Shown here: piece by piece, positions 31,367 through 41,601 of the stretch
Layout of the letters: each line of letters opens with the position of its first letter
How positions within the stretch are numbered: the first letter of the stretch is position 1
Assembly: GCA_005239635.1 (NCBI GenBank)
Contig: SBBQ01000019.1
Location: forward strand, 1 to 64,000
Direction: 5' to 3'
DNA length: 64,000 nucleotides
Origin: Uliginosibacterium gangwonense
Lineage (GTDB): Bacteria; Pseudomonadota; Gammaproteobacteria; Burkholderiales; Rhodocyclaceae
Program-made: the position numbers and the translations under genes
Notes under the pieces: model-generated
Told to the model about the DNA's origin: nothing
Database searches by the model: none
What the model saw: the letters and a program-made list of their open reading frames with translations, nothing else

Positions 31367-32284
31367 ATGAGTAATTTTGGAAAAGTCGCGGTGCTCATGG
31401 GCGGCAACTCTGCCGAGCGAGATATTTCGCTTATGAGTGGGAATGCAGTGCTTGAAGCACTCAAAAGCCAAGGCGTTGATGCCCATGCATTCGACCCGGC
31501 CGCGCGGCCCTTGCAGCGGTTGGTGGACGAAGGCTTTGAGCGTTGCTTTATTGCGATGCACGGCCGCGGTGGTGAAGACGGCACGTTGCAAGGCGCACTC
31601 AATATGTTGGGCTTGCCTTACACCGGGAGCGGCGTAATGGCATCGGCAATTGGAATGGATAAATGGCGTACCAAGATGGTGTGGCTGTCTGTTGGCCTGT
31701 CGACGCCGAAGTACAAAATTTTGGATGCGCAAACAGATTGGGATGCGGTTGTTGCGGATTTGGGTCTACCCATTTTTGTGAAGCCAGCACGCGAAGGGTC
31801 GAGCGTGGGCGCGCACAAGGTGCAGTCGGCGCCTGAGCTGAAAGCTGCATTTGAAGACGCAGTGAAGCACGACGCTTTGGTGTTGGCCGAGCAATTTATT
31901 GATGGTCAAGAAATGACCGTTCCGTTTTTAGGCGATCAGGTTTTGCCAATCGTGCGTATTCAAGCGCCGGGCGGCAACTATGACTACCAGAACAAATACT
32001 TTACCGATACGGTGCAGTACCACTGCCCAAGCGGCTTGCCAGAACAACAAGAAGAACAAATTCGACAGTTAGTATGGCGAGCCGCTGAACTGCTGGGCTG
32101 CCGAGGTTGGGGTCGTGCTGATTTGATGTTGGATAGTAAAGGTACGGCGTGGTTGTTAGAAATGAATACCTCGCCAGGCATGACGGGACATTCCTTGGTG
32201 CCCATGGCTGCGCGTACTGCAGGGATTTCGTTTGAACAGTTGTGCCTTCGCATTTTGTCGATGGCACAAACAGATAACGGTTAA
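31367..32284 (+). CDS. ddlB: D-alanine--D-alanine ligase
   Basis: A 305-residue ATP-grasp ligase. [19 protein letters not shown] is the N-terminal substrate loop. [29 protein letters not shown] and the metal-binding [18 protein letters not shown] match Ddl. It makes the D-Ala-D-Ala dipeptide used by MurF. It is slightly separated from murC, unlike the overlapping genes before it. Confidence 0.97.
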   Translation: MSNFGKVAVLMGGNSAERDISLMSGNAVLEALKSQGVDAHAFDPAARPLQRLVDEGFERCFIAMHGRGGEDGTLQGALNMLGLPYTGSGVMASAIGMDKWRTKMVWLSVGLSTPKYKILDAQTDWDAVVADLGLPIFVKPAREGSSVGAHKVQSAPELKAAFEDAVKHDALVLAEQFIDGQEMTVPFLGDQVLPIVRIQAPGGNYDYQNKYFTDTVQYHCPSGLPEQQEEQIRQLVWRAAELLGCRGWGRADLMLDSKGTAWLLEMNTSPGMTGHSLVPMAARTAGISFEQLCLRILSMAQTDNG

Positions 32285-32290
32285 GTAACG

Positions 32291-33088
32291 ATGGCACGTG
32301 CAAGTAAGCCGACACGTAATGCTCACCAAGGCGCAGTTCGCGGCTTGTGGGACAAGCCTGACATGCTGAACTTGATTGCAGATGTGTTGCTTATATTAGG
32401 TGCGGCAGGTTTGGCGTGGGCTGCGATTGTGGTGGCGGCACGCCAGCCGTATTTCACGGTGAAGCATTTGGTATTGGCAACGCCTTTGCAACAAACCTCG
32501 CAAGAGCAAGTGCAGTACATGGCGCGTAAATTGTTGAAGGGCAACTTCTTTACCTTGTCTGTCGATGATATGCGACAAGGGTTTGAAAAGCTGCCCTGGG
32601 TTGAGCGTGCAGAAGTACGCCGGCGTTGGCCATTTGTGGTTGAGGTGAGTTTGTATGAGCGCACACCGGTGGCTCGCTGGCGTGAAGAGCAGCAAAGTGA
32701 TGTGCGTTTGGTAAGTACTCGCGGCGAGGTATTTGCTGCAAGTGGCTTTGATCAGCTTCCGCTGTTAAGTGGACCTGAAGGCGCATCGGCTGAGATGTTG
32801 CAGCGCTATACCGAGTTCTCAAAATTGGCTAGTGGCGTTGATCGTCGTGTTGTTGCGCTATCGCTCAATTCATTGCAAGCCTGGCATGTGCGTTTAGATG
32901 ACGGCCTAGAGATTGAATTGGGCCGGGACCAGCTGAAGTCGCCAGTCTATGAGCGTTTGAGCAGATTTTTGGCGGCGCGCGCAGCAACTGAAGCGCAGTT
33001 AGGACATGCCCTGTTGTCGGTGGATGTGAGATATCCATCTGGATTTGCAGTGAAGAGTTTACGTCGCACGCAAATTCAGCAGGGTTGA
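32291..33088 (+). CDS. ftsQ: Cell division protein FtsQ
   Basis: A 265-residue bitopic protein. A short cytoplasmic tail precedes a helix (LIADVLLILGAAGLAWAAIVV). A POTRA domain follows (YFTVKHLVLATPLQQTSQEQVQ), then the beta domain with LPWVERAEVRRRWPFVVEVSLYERTPVARW, typical of FtsQ/DivIB. It scaffolds FtsL and FtsB in the divisome. Normal length for betaproteobacteria. Confidence 0.94.
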   Translation: MARASKPTRNAHQGAVRGLWDKPDMLNLIADVLLILGAAGLAWAAIVVAARQPYFTVKHLVLATPLQQTSQEQVQYMARKLLKGNFFTLSVDDMRQGFEKLPWVERAEVRRRWPFVVEVSLYERTPVARWREEQQSDVRLVSTRGEVFAASGFDQLPLLSGPEGASAEMLQRYTEFSKLASGVDRRVVALSLNSLQAWHVRLDDGLEIELGRDQLKSPVYERLSRFLAARAATEAQLGHALLSVDVRYPSGFAVKSLRRTQIQQG

Positions 33089-33171
33089 GGCAAGAAAAAT
33101 ATTGAGTGGATACGTGACGGCGTATCGCTAAGAAAAAAATCAGTCGATTTCGGTGTGGGAAGGATGGGTGT

Positions 33172-34401
33172 ATGAGTCGGGATGGTAAAGATCTAATTGT
33201 CGCGCTGGATATTGGCACCTCTAAAGTGGTGGCAGCAGCTGCCCAAGTGCTGCCAGATGGGCAGATCGATGTGGTGGGCATTTCGTCTCAAGACTCGAGC
33301 GGTCTGAAAAAAGGTGTTGTGGTCAATATTGAGGCCACCGTTGATGCGATCTCCAAGGCCGTACAAGAAGTTGAGTTAATGGCCAACTTCAAAGCCGGCA
33401 ACGTGTATGCAGGGATTGCAGGTAGCCATATTCGCAGCTTCAACAGCAACGGTATGGTGGCGATCAAGAACAAGGAAGTCACCGAGCAAGACGTCGATCG
33501 TGTGATTGAAACTGCGCGTGCTATTCCCATCCCAAATGACCAGCAGATTCTGCATACGCTGACACAAGAATTTATTATCGACGGACAGGATGGGGTGCGT
33601 GATCCGGTCGGTATGAGTGGCGTGCGTTTAGAGGTTAAGGTGCACATCATCACCGGTGCAGAAAGTGCGGCGCAAAACATTAGCAAGTGTGTTCGTCGCT
33701 GCGGGTTGGAAGTGGTGGAGCTCATGCTGCAGCCGCTGGCCTCAAGTTATGCCGTGTTGTCTGAAGACGAAAAGGATTTGGGTGTGTGTTTGGTTGATAT
33801 CGGTGGTGGTACAACCGATCTCACCATCTTCACCCAAGGTGCGCTTCGTCATACCGCCGTGATTCCTATTGCGGGTGACCAAATCACCAACGATATCGCA
33901 GTTGCGCTGCGCACCCCTACTGCAGATGCAGAACACATCAAGCTGCGCTATGGCGTGGCCCTATCTACGATGGCAGATTCTTCTGAGCTGATTGACGTGC
34001 CAGGAATTGGTGATCGAGGCAGCCGAAAGTTGTCGCGCCATGCCTTGGCTGACGTGATTGAGCCGCGTGTGGCCGAGTTGTATGAGCTCGTACAGGCTGA
34101 ATTGCGCCGCAGTGGCTATGAAGAGTTGTTATCTGCCGGATTGGTCCTTACGGGTGGTGCGTCTGAAATGGAAGGTATGGTTGAGCTGGGTGAAGAGGTG
34201 TTCCATATGCCGGTTCGTCTTGGTGTGCCACGCGTGGGCGGTCAATTAGCGGGCATGGTCGGACACCCTAAATACGCGGCTGTTTGCGGCCTCTTGATGG
34301 ACTCGGCAGACCAGGTGCGCAAAGGTGGTGTGGTGCGCGAAAACCCCAATGTGAAGCAAATGTTTAGTCGCATGAAGTCGTGGTTCGAAAAGAATTTTTG
34401 A
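33172..34401 (+). CDS. ftsA: Cell division protein FtsA
   Basis: A 409-residue actin-like ATPase. The phosphate-1 motif is IVALDIGTSKVVAA; LVDIGGGTTDLTIF is phosphate 2; LVLTGGASEMEGMVELGEEVF is the adenosine motif. The C-terminal MFSRMKSWFEKNF is the amphipathic membrane-targeting helix. It anchors FtsZ to the membrane. A GGAAGG sequence stands 10-15 bp before the ATG. Confidence 0.97.
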   Translation: MSRDGKDLIVALDIGTSKVVAAAAQVLPDGQIDVVGISSQDSSGLKKGVVVNIEATVDAISKAVQEVELMANFKAGNVYAGIAGSHIRSFNSNGMVAIKNKEVTEQDVDRVIETARAIPIPNDQQILHTLTQEFIIDGQDGVRDPVGMSGVRLEVKVHIITGAESAAQNISKCVRRCGLEVVELMLQPLASSYAVLSEDEKDLGVCLVDIGGGTTDLTIFTQGALRHTAVIPIAGDQITNDIAVALRTPTADAEHIKLRYGVALSTMADSSELIDVPGIGDRGSRKLSRHALADVIEPRVAELYELVQAELRRSGYEELLSAGLVLTGGASEMEGMVELGEEVFHMPVRLGVPRVGGQLAGMVGHPKYAAVCGLLMDSADQVRKGGVVRENPNVKQMFSRMKSWFEKNF

Positions 34402-34454
34402 GCGCTTTTGTAATTTTGGGTGGTTGGGGTGAACGCAGATGCAGTGATGGTTTT

Positions 34455-34481
34455 GCTAAGCCGCTTGTGGAGCGGCTTAGC
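34455..34481. other. Perfect 11-bp hairpin between ftsA and ftsZ
   Basis: GCTAAGCCGCT (34455-34465) and AGCGGCTTAGC (34471-34481) pair perfectly around TGTGG. No U tract follows on either strand. It lies in the 272-bp ftsA-ftsZ gap, upstream of a very A-rich stretch (34505-34540). It could be a processing site or attenuator setting ftsZ dosage. Confidence 0.55.
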
Positions 34482-34673
34482 GTAGAAATGTGCCAAGAAG
34501 TGTGCGAGCAAAAAAATACAAAAAAATTTAATAAAGTGCGTGCACAAATGGTTATTTAGTTTTAGAATTCTGCAGCGCTACTAGATCTAGTATGCGTTGC
34601 GGAAATTCAGTCTGTGCGCGGCATCGGGCGTGTGCAGCGTGACGCTAGGTCGGTAGTCAACCAGGAGGCAAGC

Positions 34674-35849
34674 ATGATCGAGATTGTGGATAAAGAGCCT
34701 GTAGGCGCAATCATTAAGGTGATCGGCGTAGGTGGTGCAGGTGGCAATGCTGTCGATCATATGATTCGAGAAGGTGTTCATGGCGTTGAATTCATCGCTG
34801 TGAATACGGACGGGATGGCGCTCAATCGCAATCTCTCTCAAATTAAGATGCAACTGGGTAAAAGCGGCCGCGGCGCAGGCGCCAAGCCTGAAATCGGCCG
34901 TAGCGCTGCACTGGAGCATCGCGATCAAATCGCGGATCTGCTGCGCGGCTCCGAAATGGTTTTCATCACGGCAGGCATGGGTGGTGGCACGGGAACCGGT
35001 GCGGCGCCTGTGGTTGCTGAAATTGCACGTGAAATGGGTATTCTCACGGTTGCAGTGGTCACCAAGCCTTTCGATTACGAAAACCGTATGTCGCAAGCCG
35101 AAGGTGGTGTAGGCGAGCTGGCGCGCAATGTCGATTCTCTAATTGTGGTGTTGAACGAAAAACTCATGGAAGTGCTGGGCGACGATGCCAGCCTTGAAGA
35201 GGGCTTCCGCGCAGCAGACAACGTGCTGCGCAATGCAGTCGGCGGTATCGCTGAAATCATTAATATTCCCGGTTTGGTTAACGTCGACTTCCAAGACGTA
35301 CGCACCGTGATGAGCGAAATGGGTCGCGCCATGATGGGTTCGGCCGAAGCATCTGGTATGGATCGCGCACGCATCGCGGCTGAACAGGCGGTCGCCTCTC
35401 CGCTCCTAGAAGGTGTTGAACTTTCTGGTGCTAAGGGTGTGTTGGTGAATATTGCCGCCAGCCGTTCGCTCAAGATGAAGGAAGTTAAAGAGGCGATGGA
35501 GACGGTTAAGGCCTTTGCTGCGCCTGATGCCCATGTTATTTTTGGCACAGTGTTCGACGACGAAATGGAAGATCGTCTGCGCGTGACTGTTGTGGCTACG
35601 GGCTTGGGTTCTTCCGCGCGCGTTCAACAGAAGCCTGCAATGACCGTCATTGAAACCCGCCGTACTGGCACGGACGATATGCCGGCAACGATGGATGTGC
35701 AGCAAGCAGCCCCCAATTTTGCTGACTTAAGTGCGCGTCCTGCAGTGTTCCGAGGGCGTGGTGCAGCGAGCAGTCAAGTTGAAGCCATGCGCTCTAGCGG
35801 CGTAGACATGCTCGACATTCCGGCTTTTTTGCGTAAGCAAGCTGACTAA
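34674..35849 (+). CDS. ftsZ: Cell division GTPase FtsZ
   Basis: A 391-residue tubulin homologue. The GTP signature [15 protein letters not shown] lies near residues 101-115. [11 protein letters not shown] provides the synergy-loop region. The C-terminal peptide [14 protein letters not shown] is the FtsA/ZipA-binding tail. ATG 34674 is preceded by AGGAGG; an upstream frame to 34614 has no such site. A terminator follows at 35950. Confidence 0.98.
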   Translation: MIEIVDKEPVGAIIKVIGVGGAGGNAVDHMIREGVHGVEFIAVNTDGMALNRNLSQIKMQLGKSGRGAGAKPEIGRSAALEHRDQIADLLRGSEMVFITAGMGGGTGTGAAPVVAEIAREMGILTVAVVTKPFDYENRMSQAEGGVGELARNVDSLIVVLNEKLMEVLGDDASLEEGFRAADNVLRNAVGGIAEIINIPGLVNVDFQDVRTVMSEMGRAMMGSAEASGMDRARIAAEQAVASPLLEGVELSGAKGVLVNIAASRSLKMKEVKEAMETVKAFAAPDAHVIFGTVFDDEMEDRLRVTVVATGLGSSARVQQKPAMTVIETRRTGTDDMPATMDVQQAAPNFADLSARPAVFRGRGAASSQVEAMRSSGVDMLDIPAFLRKQAD

Positions 35850-35949
35850 TCTTTATCTTGGCAGTTGAAGTGCACGCTGTCGCGTTGCATTGCCAAAAAT
35901 TTGAGCCATAAGTTGTTGCGGTACGGTTCGCAAACTTAGAGTCAACACA

Positions 35950-35989
35950 TCAGGCGGTCGTCGAAAGGCGAGCCGCCTGAATGTTTTTT
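35950..35989 (+). terminator. Terminator after ftsZ
   Basis: TCAGGCGG (35950-35957) pairs with CCGCCTGA (35973-35980); the loop itself can form a small stem. Six T follow at 35984-35989. It separates ftsZ from lpxC, which therefore probably has its own promoter. Confidence 0.8.
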
Positions 35990-36038
35990 GGGCGATGGTT
36001 TTTGCAGTGTGTCATGACAAAAGTGTTACCATTTCACC

Positions 36039-36953
36039 ATGTTACGTCAGCGCACCCTCAAATCATTGATCAGTGCAACAGGAGTGGGTCTCCACTCTGG
36101 TCGCAAAGTTAATCTCGTGCTCAGGCCCGCCGCGCCTGATACCGGCGTGGTGTTTCGTCGCGTCGATTTGATGCCGCCAGTCGATATGCGTGCTAGCGCT
36201 GATCTGGTGGGAGATACCCGTATGGCGTCATGTTTAGAAATGAATGGCGCCAAGATCGGCACGATTGAGCATCTGATGTCCGCCCTGGCCGGTTTGGGTG
36301 TGGATAACGTGTTTGTTGATGTCGATGCGCCTGAAATTCCCATCATGGATGGGAGTGCATCGACCTTCGTGTTTCTGTTGCAGTCAGCTGGCATTGAAGA
36401 GCAGGCTGCGCCGAAGCGCTTCCTTAAAGTGCTCAAGCCCATTGAGGTAAAAGATGGCGATAAATGGGCTCGGTTAGAGCCGTATGACGGATTCCGCCTC
36501 GATTTCTCCATCGTATTTAATCACCCTGCAGTTGATCGTACCGGCACGCGTGTTAGTGTTGATTTTGCTAAGCATTCGTATGTAAAAGATGTAGCGCGTG
36601 CGCGTACCTTTGGCTTTATGCAAGAAGTCGAAATGCTGCATCAACACGGGCTGGCGCAGGGTGGTAGTCTCGACAACGCAATCGTGATGGATGAGTACCG
36701 TGTGCTCAATGCCGACGGTTTACGTTACGCAGATGAGTTTGTGAAGCACAAAGTGCTAGATGCGATTGGGGATTTGTATGTGGTGGGACACCCGTTGCTG
36801 GCAGCCTTTGTGGCGCATAAATCTGGGCATGCATTGAATAACGCCCTGCTGCGCGCACTACTTGCCGATCAAACGGCTTGGGCCATGGTGACGTTTGAAC
36901 AGCCGGGTGTGGTGCCGCAAGGGATCGCAGGGCTATCTTTGCAGGCGGTATAA
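36039..36953 (+). CDS. lpxC: UDP-3-O-acyl-N-acetylglucosamine deacetylase
   Basis: A 304-residue zinc deacetylase, the committed step of lipid A synthesis. [14 protein letters not shown] opens the first domain. [16 protein letters not shown] has the first zinc His. [18 protein letters not shown] holds the second zinc His and the Asp. HKSGHALNN has the catalytic His. Normal length. It follows the ftsZ terminator. Confidence 0.98.
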   Translation: MLRQRTLKSLISATGVGLHSGRKVNLVLRPAAPDTGVVFRRVDLMPPVDMRASADLVGDTRMASCLEMNGAKIGTIEHLMSALAGLGVDNVFVDVDAPEIPIMDGSASTFVFLLQSAGIEEQAAPKRFLKVLKPIEVKDGDKWARLEPYDGFRLDFSIVFNHPAVDRTGTRVSVDFAKHSYVKDVARARTFGFMQEVEMLHQHGLAQGGSLDNAIVMDEYRVLNADGLRYADEFVKHKVLDAIGDLYVVGHPLLAAFVAHKSGHALNNALLRALLADQTAWAMVTFEQPGVVPQGIAGLSLQAV

Positions 36954-36954
36954 C

Positions 36955-37131
36955 GTGGTGGTGATACGTATATTGGCTTTAGTCGGTGTTTTCTTTTTGG
37001 CCGGCTGTACCTTGATGTATATGTTCACGCGTGATCGGCGTTATCTCAAATTGGTTGATAAGGCCGCACGCGTCTTCTTGGTGATTGCGCTGTTTGTATT
37101 GGCGCTCTTCTTTCTCGAAAGACTCCTGTAA
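36955..37131 (+). CDS. Small two-helix membrane protein
   Basis: A 58-residue protein starting at a run of three GTG codons one base after the lpxC stop. The first helix, LALVGVFFLAGCTLMYMF, contains a lipobox-like LAGC, but a membrane helix is as likely. The basic segment TRDRRYLKLVDKAARV is followed by a second helix (FLVIALFVLALFFLERLL). Such small proteins follow lpxC in related genomes as far as I recall; the function is unknown. Confidence 0.65.
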   Translation: MVVIRILALVGVFFLAGCTLMYMFTRDRRYLKLVDKAARVFLVIALFVLALFFLERLL

Positions 37132-37232
37132 ATCAGTCTATTTAGCGCAATAATCTCAGAGTGATTATTGCTTTTGTTTGCTATTAGACTGTTTGAAAAC
37201 AAGAAATAAGCCTAATTTGTTGCTTTGCTAGG

Positions 37233-37676
37233 CTAAAGTTTCTGTCGTTTTGCCCGTACCATAAAGGTGTCTAGCGCCTGTCTGAGCGGGGAATCCGGCG
37301 GGAGCGAGTTTGACAAATGGGTAATTGAGGCTTCGGTTTGCGCGCTGATCGAAGGGCAATCTGCTTTTGTTTCAGTGCGTTGCAACATTTGTGGGTCGGG
37401 TTGCACCTGAATCTCGAGTTCCGTAGAATCGACCCCCTGCTTGCGCAGGTATGCAAGTAGTGATGGTCCTAGCTGACGTAGCCTGACAGCAACCGCACCG
37501 CTGTCGGCACGGAGTAACACTTTCCCTGATTTGATGTTGAGCACGCCACTGCACCGAGCCAAGCCGCCGGGGGCGAATTCAATAAAGGCCTTTTGTGCGC
37601 GAGCGACAAGCTCCGCCTGCGAAGCGTAGTGCAGTAGCACCTCTGTGGTGCCCAAGATTCGTTGCAGGCGTTGCAT
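37233..37676 (-). CDS. DciA-like DUF721 protein
   Basis: A 147-residue protein with a DUF721 N-terminal half (about residues 5-95): VARAQKAFIEFAPGGLARCSGV and KVLLRADSGAVAVRLRQLGPSLLAYL. DciA-type proteins load the replicative helicase DnaB in bacteria lacking DnaC/DnaI. The C-terminal third is less conserved. It is divergent from the M23 peptidase gene, the usual order between lpxC and secA in betaproteobacteria. Confidence 0.75.
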   Translation of the reverse strand: MQRLQRILGTTEVLLHYASQAELVARAQKAFIEFAPGGLARCSGVLNIKSGKVLLRADSGAVAVRLRQLGPSLLAYLRKQGVDSTELEIQVQPDPQMLQRTETKADCPSISAQTEASITHLSNSLPPDSPLRQALDTFMVRAKRQKL

Positions 37677-37702
37677 GAAGGGTATGGAAAAAGGAGTGTG
37701 AA

Positions 37703-38641
37703 GTGCAGATTATTCTGGTTTCTGACCGATTGGCAAGCACGCGTACGCTAACGATTAGTCGTTGGCACGTTGTGGTGGCCAGTTTCGGCCTATTGCTGCT
37801 GGTGTTGGGCTTATCCACGCTGTTTTCATTTGTGACGCTCAAGCACGCGGTCGACATGAAGTTGCCCATTGTGCAGGATATTTTGGCTGTCCAGCGTGCT
37901 GAAGAATCGGCCAAAGCTCAGCAGGTAGTTCGCGACAATATTAACGCGATGGCAGTTCGTTTGGGCCAAATGCAAGCACAGCTGATTCAGCTTGATATGT
38001 TGGGTACGCGAGTGGCAGGCATGGCGGGCCTCAAGTTGCCCTCAGCAAAGTCGCAAAGCAATCCTGGGCAGGGCGGTCCGCAAGTAGAGCCTACTCGGCA
38101 GATTTCACCCGACGAAATGATGCGGATGCTGGATGCGTTGTCTGAGCAAGTTGATGCGAAGTCAGACATTCTGGGCTTGATGGAATCTGACCTGATTGAA
38201 GAAAAGGCGCGTTTGCGTTTACTGCCATCGTCTTTACCTCTGACTTCGGATTGGAATGCTTCAACTTTTGGTTGGCGCATTGACCCATTTAGTGGGCACA
38301 AGGCCTTCCACGAAGGCGTCGATTTTGTAGCGGATACCGGCGCGCCGGTCATGTCTGCCGCTGCAGGTGTCGTCATTTTTGCGGGCGTTCATCCCACTTA
38401 TGGCAACTTAGTCGAAGTGGATCATGGAAATGGCATCACTACCCGTTATGCGCATACTTCGCGCATGATGGTTTCGGTAGGGGCCGTCGTAAAGCGCGGA
38501 CAGAAAATTGCGGAAGTTGGCTCGACCGGACGTTCCACTGGGCCGCATTTGCACTTTGAAGTGCGCTATCAAGGTGTTGCGCAAAATCCAAATCGATTCT
38601 TGTTACGTGCACGCGATGCTCAGTTAGCGCTATCTCGTTAA
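37703..38641 (+). CDS. M23 family metallopeptidase (LytM domain)
   Basis: A 312-residue envelope protein. An N-terminal membrane helix (VVVASFGLLLLVLGLSTLF) and a coiled-coil region precede the LytM domain at about 180-300. Zinc motifs are intact: HxxxD in FHEGVDFV and HxH in GPHLHFEV. It is probably an active murein endopeptidase. It sits just upstream of secA and is closed by a terminator. Confidence 0.93.
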   Translation: MQIILVSDRLASTRTLTISRWHVVVASFGLLLLVLGLSTLFSFVTLKHAVDMKLPIVQDILAVQRAEESAKAQQVVRDNINAMAVRLGQMQAQLIQLDMLGTRVAGMAGLKLPSAKSQSNPGQGGPQVEPTRQISPDEMMRMLDALSEQVDAKSDILGLMESDLIEEKARLRLLPSSLPLTSDWNASTFGWRIDPFSGHKAFHEGVDFVADTGAPVMSAAAGVVIFAGVHPTYGNLVEVDHGNGITTRYAHTSRMMVSVGAVVKRGQKIAEVGSTGRSTGPHLHFEVRYQGVAQNPNRFLLRARDAQLALSR

Positions 38642-38664
38642 ACCGGCGCGAACAGATAAATTAC

Positions 38665-38697
38665 ACAAACCGCCGTTCCCGGCGGTTTGTCATTTTT
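38665..38697 (+). terminator. Terminator after the M23 peptidase gene
   Basis: ACAAACCGCCG (38665-38675) pairs perfectly with CGGCGGTTTGT (38680-38690) around TTCC, followed by CATTTTT. Confidence 0.9.
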
Positions 38698-38737
38698 GGC
38701 GTGGTAAAATCACGCCTTTGTTTCGGCCACCACACGT

Positions 38738-38746
38738 TTTGCCAAT
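38738..38746 (-). repeat. Intergenic copy of the dispersed 9-mer ATTGGCAAA
   Basis: TTTGCCAAT on the plus strand, in the short gap between the peptidase terminator and secA. Confidence 0.6.
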
Positions 38747-38784
38747 CAGGCAGCAGCCGAAACTGATTGCACAGATACAGTCCA

Positions 38785-41535
38785 ATGATCGCCAACCTGC
38801 TGAAGAAAGTTTTTGGTAGCCGCAATGACCGGCTGCTTAAACAGTATCGCGCTGTTGTCGCGCGCATCAATGCTTTAGAACCGAATCTTGCCGCTTTGTC
38901 TGATGACGCACTCCAAGGCAAAACGGCAGAGTTTCGTTCGCGGGTTGAGAAAGGTGAATCGCTTGAGGCGCTATTGCCCGAAGCGTTTGCTGTTGTGCGC
39001 GAGGCATCTCGTCGCGTAATGGGCATGCGTCATTTCGATGTGCAGTTACTAGGCGGCATGGTGTTACATGACGGCAAGATCGCTGAAATGCGCACCGGTG
39101 AAGGCAAGACATTGACCGCGACCTTGGCAGTTTATCTCAATGCGCTGTCTGGTAAAGGTGTGCACGTGGTGACGGTGAATGATTACCTCGCCAGCCGTGA
39201 CGCCGAAGAAATGGGCAAGCTGTATAGCTTCTTGGGCTTGTCTGTTGGCGTGAATCTGTCTCAAATGGCGCACGAAGGTAAGCAGCAAGCTTACGCAGCA
39301 GATATTACCTACGGCACCAACAACGAATTCGGTTTCGATTATTTGCGAGACAACATGGTGTATGAGTCAGGCGAGCGCGTACAGCGCGGCCTGAATTTTG
39401 CCATTGTCGATGAGGTCGATTCCATCCTGATTGATGAGGCGCGCACGCCGCTGATTATTTCGGGTCAAGCCGAACAGCACACCGATCTGTACAAGGCGAT
39501 CAATCAAGTTCCGCCACTTTTGACGCGTTGCGAACTCGAAGAGGGGCCGGGGGATTACTGGGTTGATGAAAAGGGCCATCAAGTTCATTTAACTGAACAA
39601 GGGCACGAACAAGCAGAAGAAATTTTGGTGCGTCTCGGCATGCTGACCGAAGGACGCAGCCTGTATGAACCCGCAAATATTTCTTTGCTACATCATCTGA
39701 ACTCAGCCTTGCGCGCAGCCACGCTGTTCCAGCGCGACCAGCACTATGTGGTGCAAAACGGCGAAGTCATTATTGTGGATGAATTTACCGGCCGACTCAT
39801 GCCGGGGCGCCGCTGGTCAGATGGCTTGCATCAGGCGGTTGAAGCCAAGGAAGGCGTGGAGATCCGCGCCGAAAACCAAACGTTGGCGTCGATTACCTTC
39901 CAGAACTATTTCCGTATGTACGGCAAGCTAGCCGGCATGACGGGTACAGCAGACACCGAAGCCTACGAATTCCAGCAGATTTATGGCCTAGAAACGGTTG
40001 TGTTGCCAACCAATCGCCCGATGGTGCGTGATGACCAAAATGATTTGGTCTACAAATCAGCAGGCGAAAAATACAACGCGATTATTGATGACATTAAAGA
40101 GTGTTATGAGCGTGGCCAACCTGTTTTAGTTGGCACGGCATCTATTGAAACTTCTGAGTTGCTGTCCGGTTTGCTGAATAAGCAAAAGCTACCGCATCAA
40201 GTGCTGAACGCAAAGCAGCACGAACGTGAGGCGAGCATCGTGGCCGAAGCGGGTCGCCCCGGCGTGATTACCATCGCCACTAATATGGCGGGTCGTGGTA
40301 CCGACATTGTGTTGGGCGGCAACGTTGGCAAGCAAATTCAGTTGCTCAATGCTGATGCTGCGCTGGACGATGCACAAAAACAAAGCAAGGCAGATCAACT
40401 ACGCGCCGAATGGCAAAGCTTGCACGACCAAGTAAAGGCTGCGGGTGGTTTGCGCATTATCGGCTCGGAGCGACACGAGTCACGCCGGATTGATAACCAG
40501 TTGCGGGGTCGTGCTGGGCGTCAAGGTGATCCGGGCTCATCGCGTTTTTACCTGTCGGGCGATGATCCGTTGCTACGCATTTTTGCGGGCGACCGTTTCA
40601 AGAAGATCATGGAATGGGCCAAGGTGCCGGAAGGAGAGGCAATTGAAGCCAAAATCCTTTCCAACCAAATTGAAAATGCGCAGCGCAAGGTGGAGCAACG
40701 CAACTTCGATATTCGCAAACAGCTGTTGGAATACGACGACGTTGCCAATGACCAACGTAAGGTGATCTACCTGCAACGTAATGAACTGCTCGATAGCGCA
40801 GAAATTTCTGAGACGATCAATGCGATGCGTCATGGCGTGCTGACCGACCTGTTCCGCGAACATGTGCCGACCGAAAGCGTTGAAGAGCAGTGGGATATGC
40901 CGGCGCTTGAGCGCGCACTGGAGTCTGAATTTAAATTGAATTTGCCCGTCTCGGATTGGGTGCAAGCGGAGCCCACGCTGAACGATGATGAAATTCTGAC
41001 GCGTGTGTTGGCAGCTGCTGATGCGGCATATCAAGCCAAAGTCGAGATGGTTAACCTGCAAGCTTGGCAGCAGTTTGAGCGCAATGTCATGCTGCAAAGT
41101 TTGGATCAGCATTGGCGCGAACATCTGGCAGCGCTAGACCATTTGCGCCAAGGGATTCATCTGCGCGGCTACGCGCAAAAGAACCCGAAGCAAGAATATA
41201 AACGCGAGGCATTTGAACTGTTTGAAGGGTTGCTCAATACCGTGCGTAGCGAAGTGACGCGCTTGTTGAGCACAGTTGAAATTCGCTCTACTGAACAAGT
41301 TGAAGAAGCGGTGTCGGAGTCGATGCCACACAGCGACGTTCAAAACGTGCAATACACGCATGCTGAATTTGAAGGCGAAGCGGGTGAGGCGGCAGACCCG
41401 ATGGCGCCTCCGGCAAGTGCCGAACCTGCTAAGCAACAGCCCCACACCCGTAGTGCAGCACAAGTCGGGCGTAATGAGCCTTGCCCCTGTGGTTCTGGTA
41501 AAAAGTATAAGCATTGTCACGGCAAGCTGGCCTAA
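38785..41535 (+). CDS. secA: Preprotein translocase ATPase SecA
   Basis: A 916-residue motor of the Sec pathway. Walker A is in [15 protein letters not shown] near residue 103; the DEVD box lies near 209. [15 protein letters not shown] and [17 protein letters not shown] belong to the second helicase domain. The C-terminal [17 protein letters not shown] is the zinc finger that binds SecB. ATG 38785 (MIANLLKK) is chosen over a TTG at 38767. It drives unfolded preproteins through SecYEG. Confidence 0.98.
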   Translation: MIANLLKKVFGSRNDRLLKQYRAVVARINALEPNLAALSDDALQGKTAEFRSRVEKGESLEALLPEAFAVVREASRRVMGMRHFDVQLLGGMVLHDGKIAEMRTGEGKTLTATLAVYLNALSGKGVHVVTVNDYLASRDAEEMGKLYSFLGLSVGVNLSQMAHEGKQQAYAADITYGTNNEFGFDYLRDNMVYESGERVQRGLNFAIVDEVDSILIDEARTPLIISGQAEQHTDLYKAINQVPPLLTRCELEEGPGDYWVDEKGHQVHLTEQGHEQAEEILVRLGMLTEGRSLYEPANISLLHHLNSALRAATLFQRDQHYVVQNGEVIIVDEFTGRLMPGRRWSDGLHQAVEAKEGVEIRAENQTLASITFQNYFRMYGKLAGMTGTADTEAYEFQQIYGLETVVLPTNRPMVRDDQNDLVYKSAGEKYNAIIDDIKECYERGQPVLVGTASIETSELLSGLLNKQKLPHQVLNAKQHEREASIVAEAGRPGVITIATNMAGRGTDIVLGGNVGKQIQLLNADAALDDAQKQSKADQLRAEWQSLHDQVKAAGGLRIIGSERHESRRIDNQLRGRAGRQGDPGSSRFYLSGDDPLLRIFAGDRFKKIMEWAKVPEGEAIEAKILSNQIENAQRKVEQRNFDIRKQLLEYDDVANDQRKVIYLQRNELLDSAEISETINAMRHGVLTDLFREHVPTESVEEQWDMPALERALESEFKLNLPVSDWVQAEPTLNDDEILTRVLAAADAAYQAKVEMVNLQAWQQFERNVMLQSLDQHWREHLAALDHLRQGIHLRGYAQKNPKQEYKREAFELFEGLLNTVRSEVTRLLSTVEIRSTEQVEEAVSESMPHSDVQNVQYTHAEFEGEAGEAADPMAPPASAEPAKQQPHTRSAAQVGRNEPCPCGSGKKYKHCHGKLA

Positions 41536-41562
41536 TACAAGCACTTAAGCTGGACGTTGATT

Positions 41563-41600
41563 AAGCCGTTAGTTTCATGATTGGAACTAACGGCTTTTTT
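41563..41600 (+). terminator. Terminator after secA
   Basis: AAGCCGTTAGTT (41563-41574) pairs with AACTAACGGCTT (41585-41596), running into six T at 41595-41600. The next gene's proposed start codon lies two bases later. Confidence 0.88.
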
Positions 41601-41601
41601 C

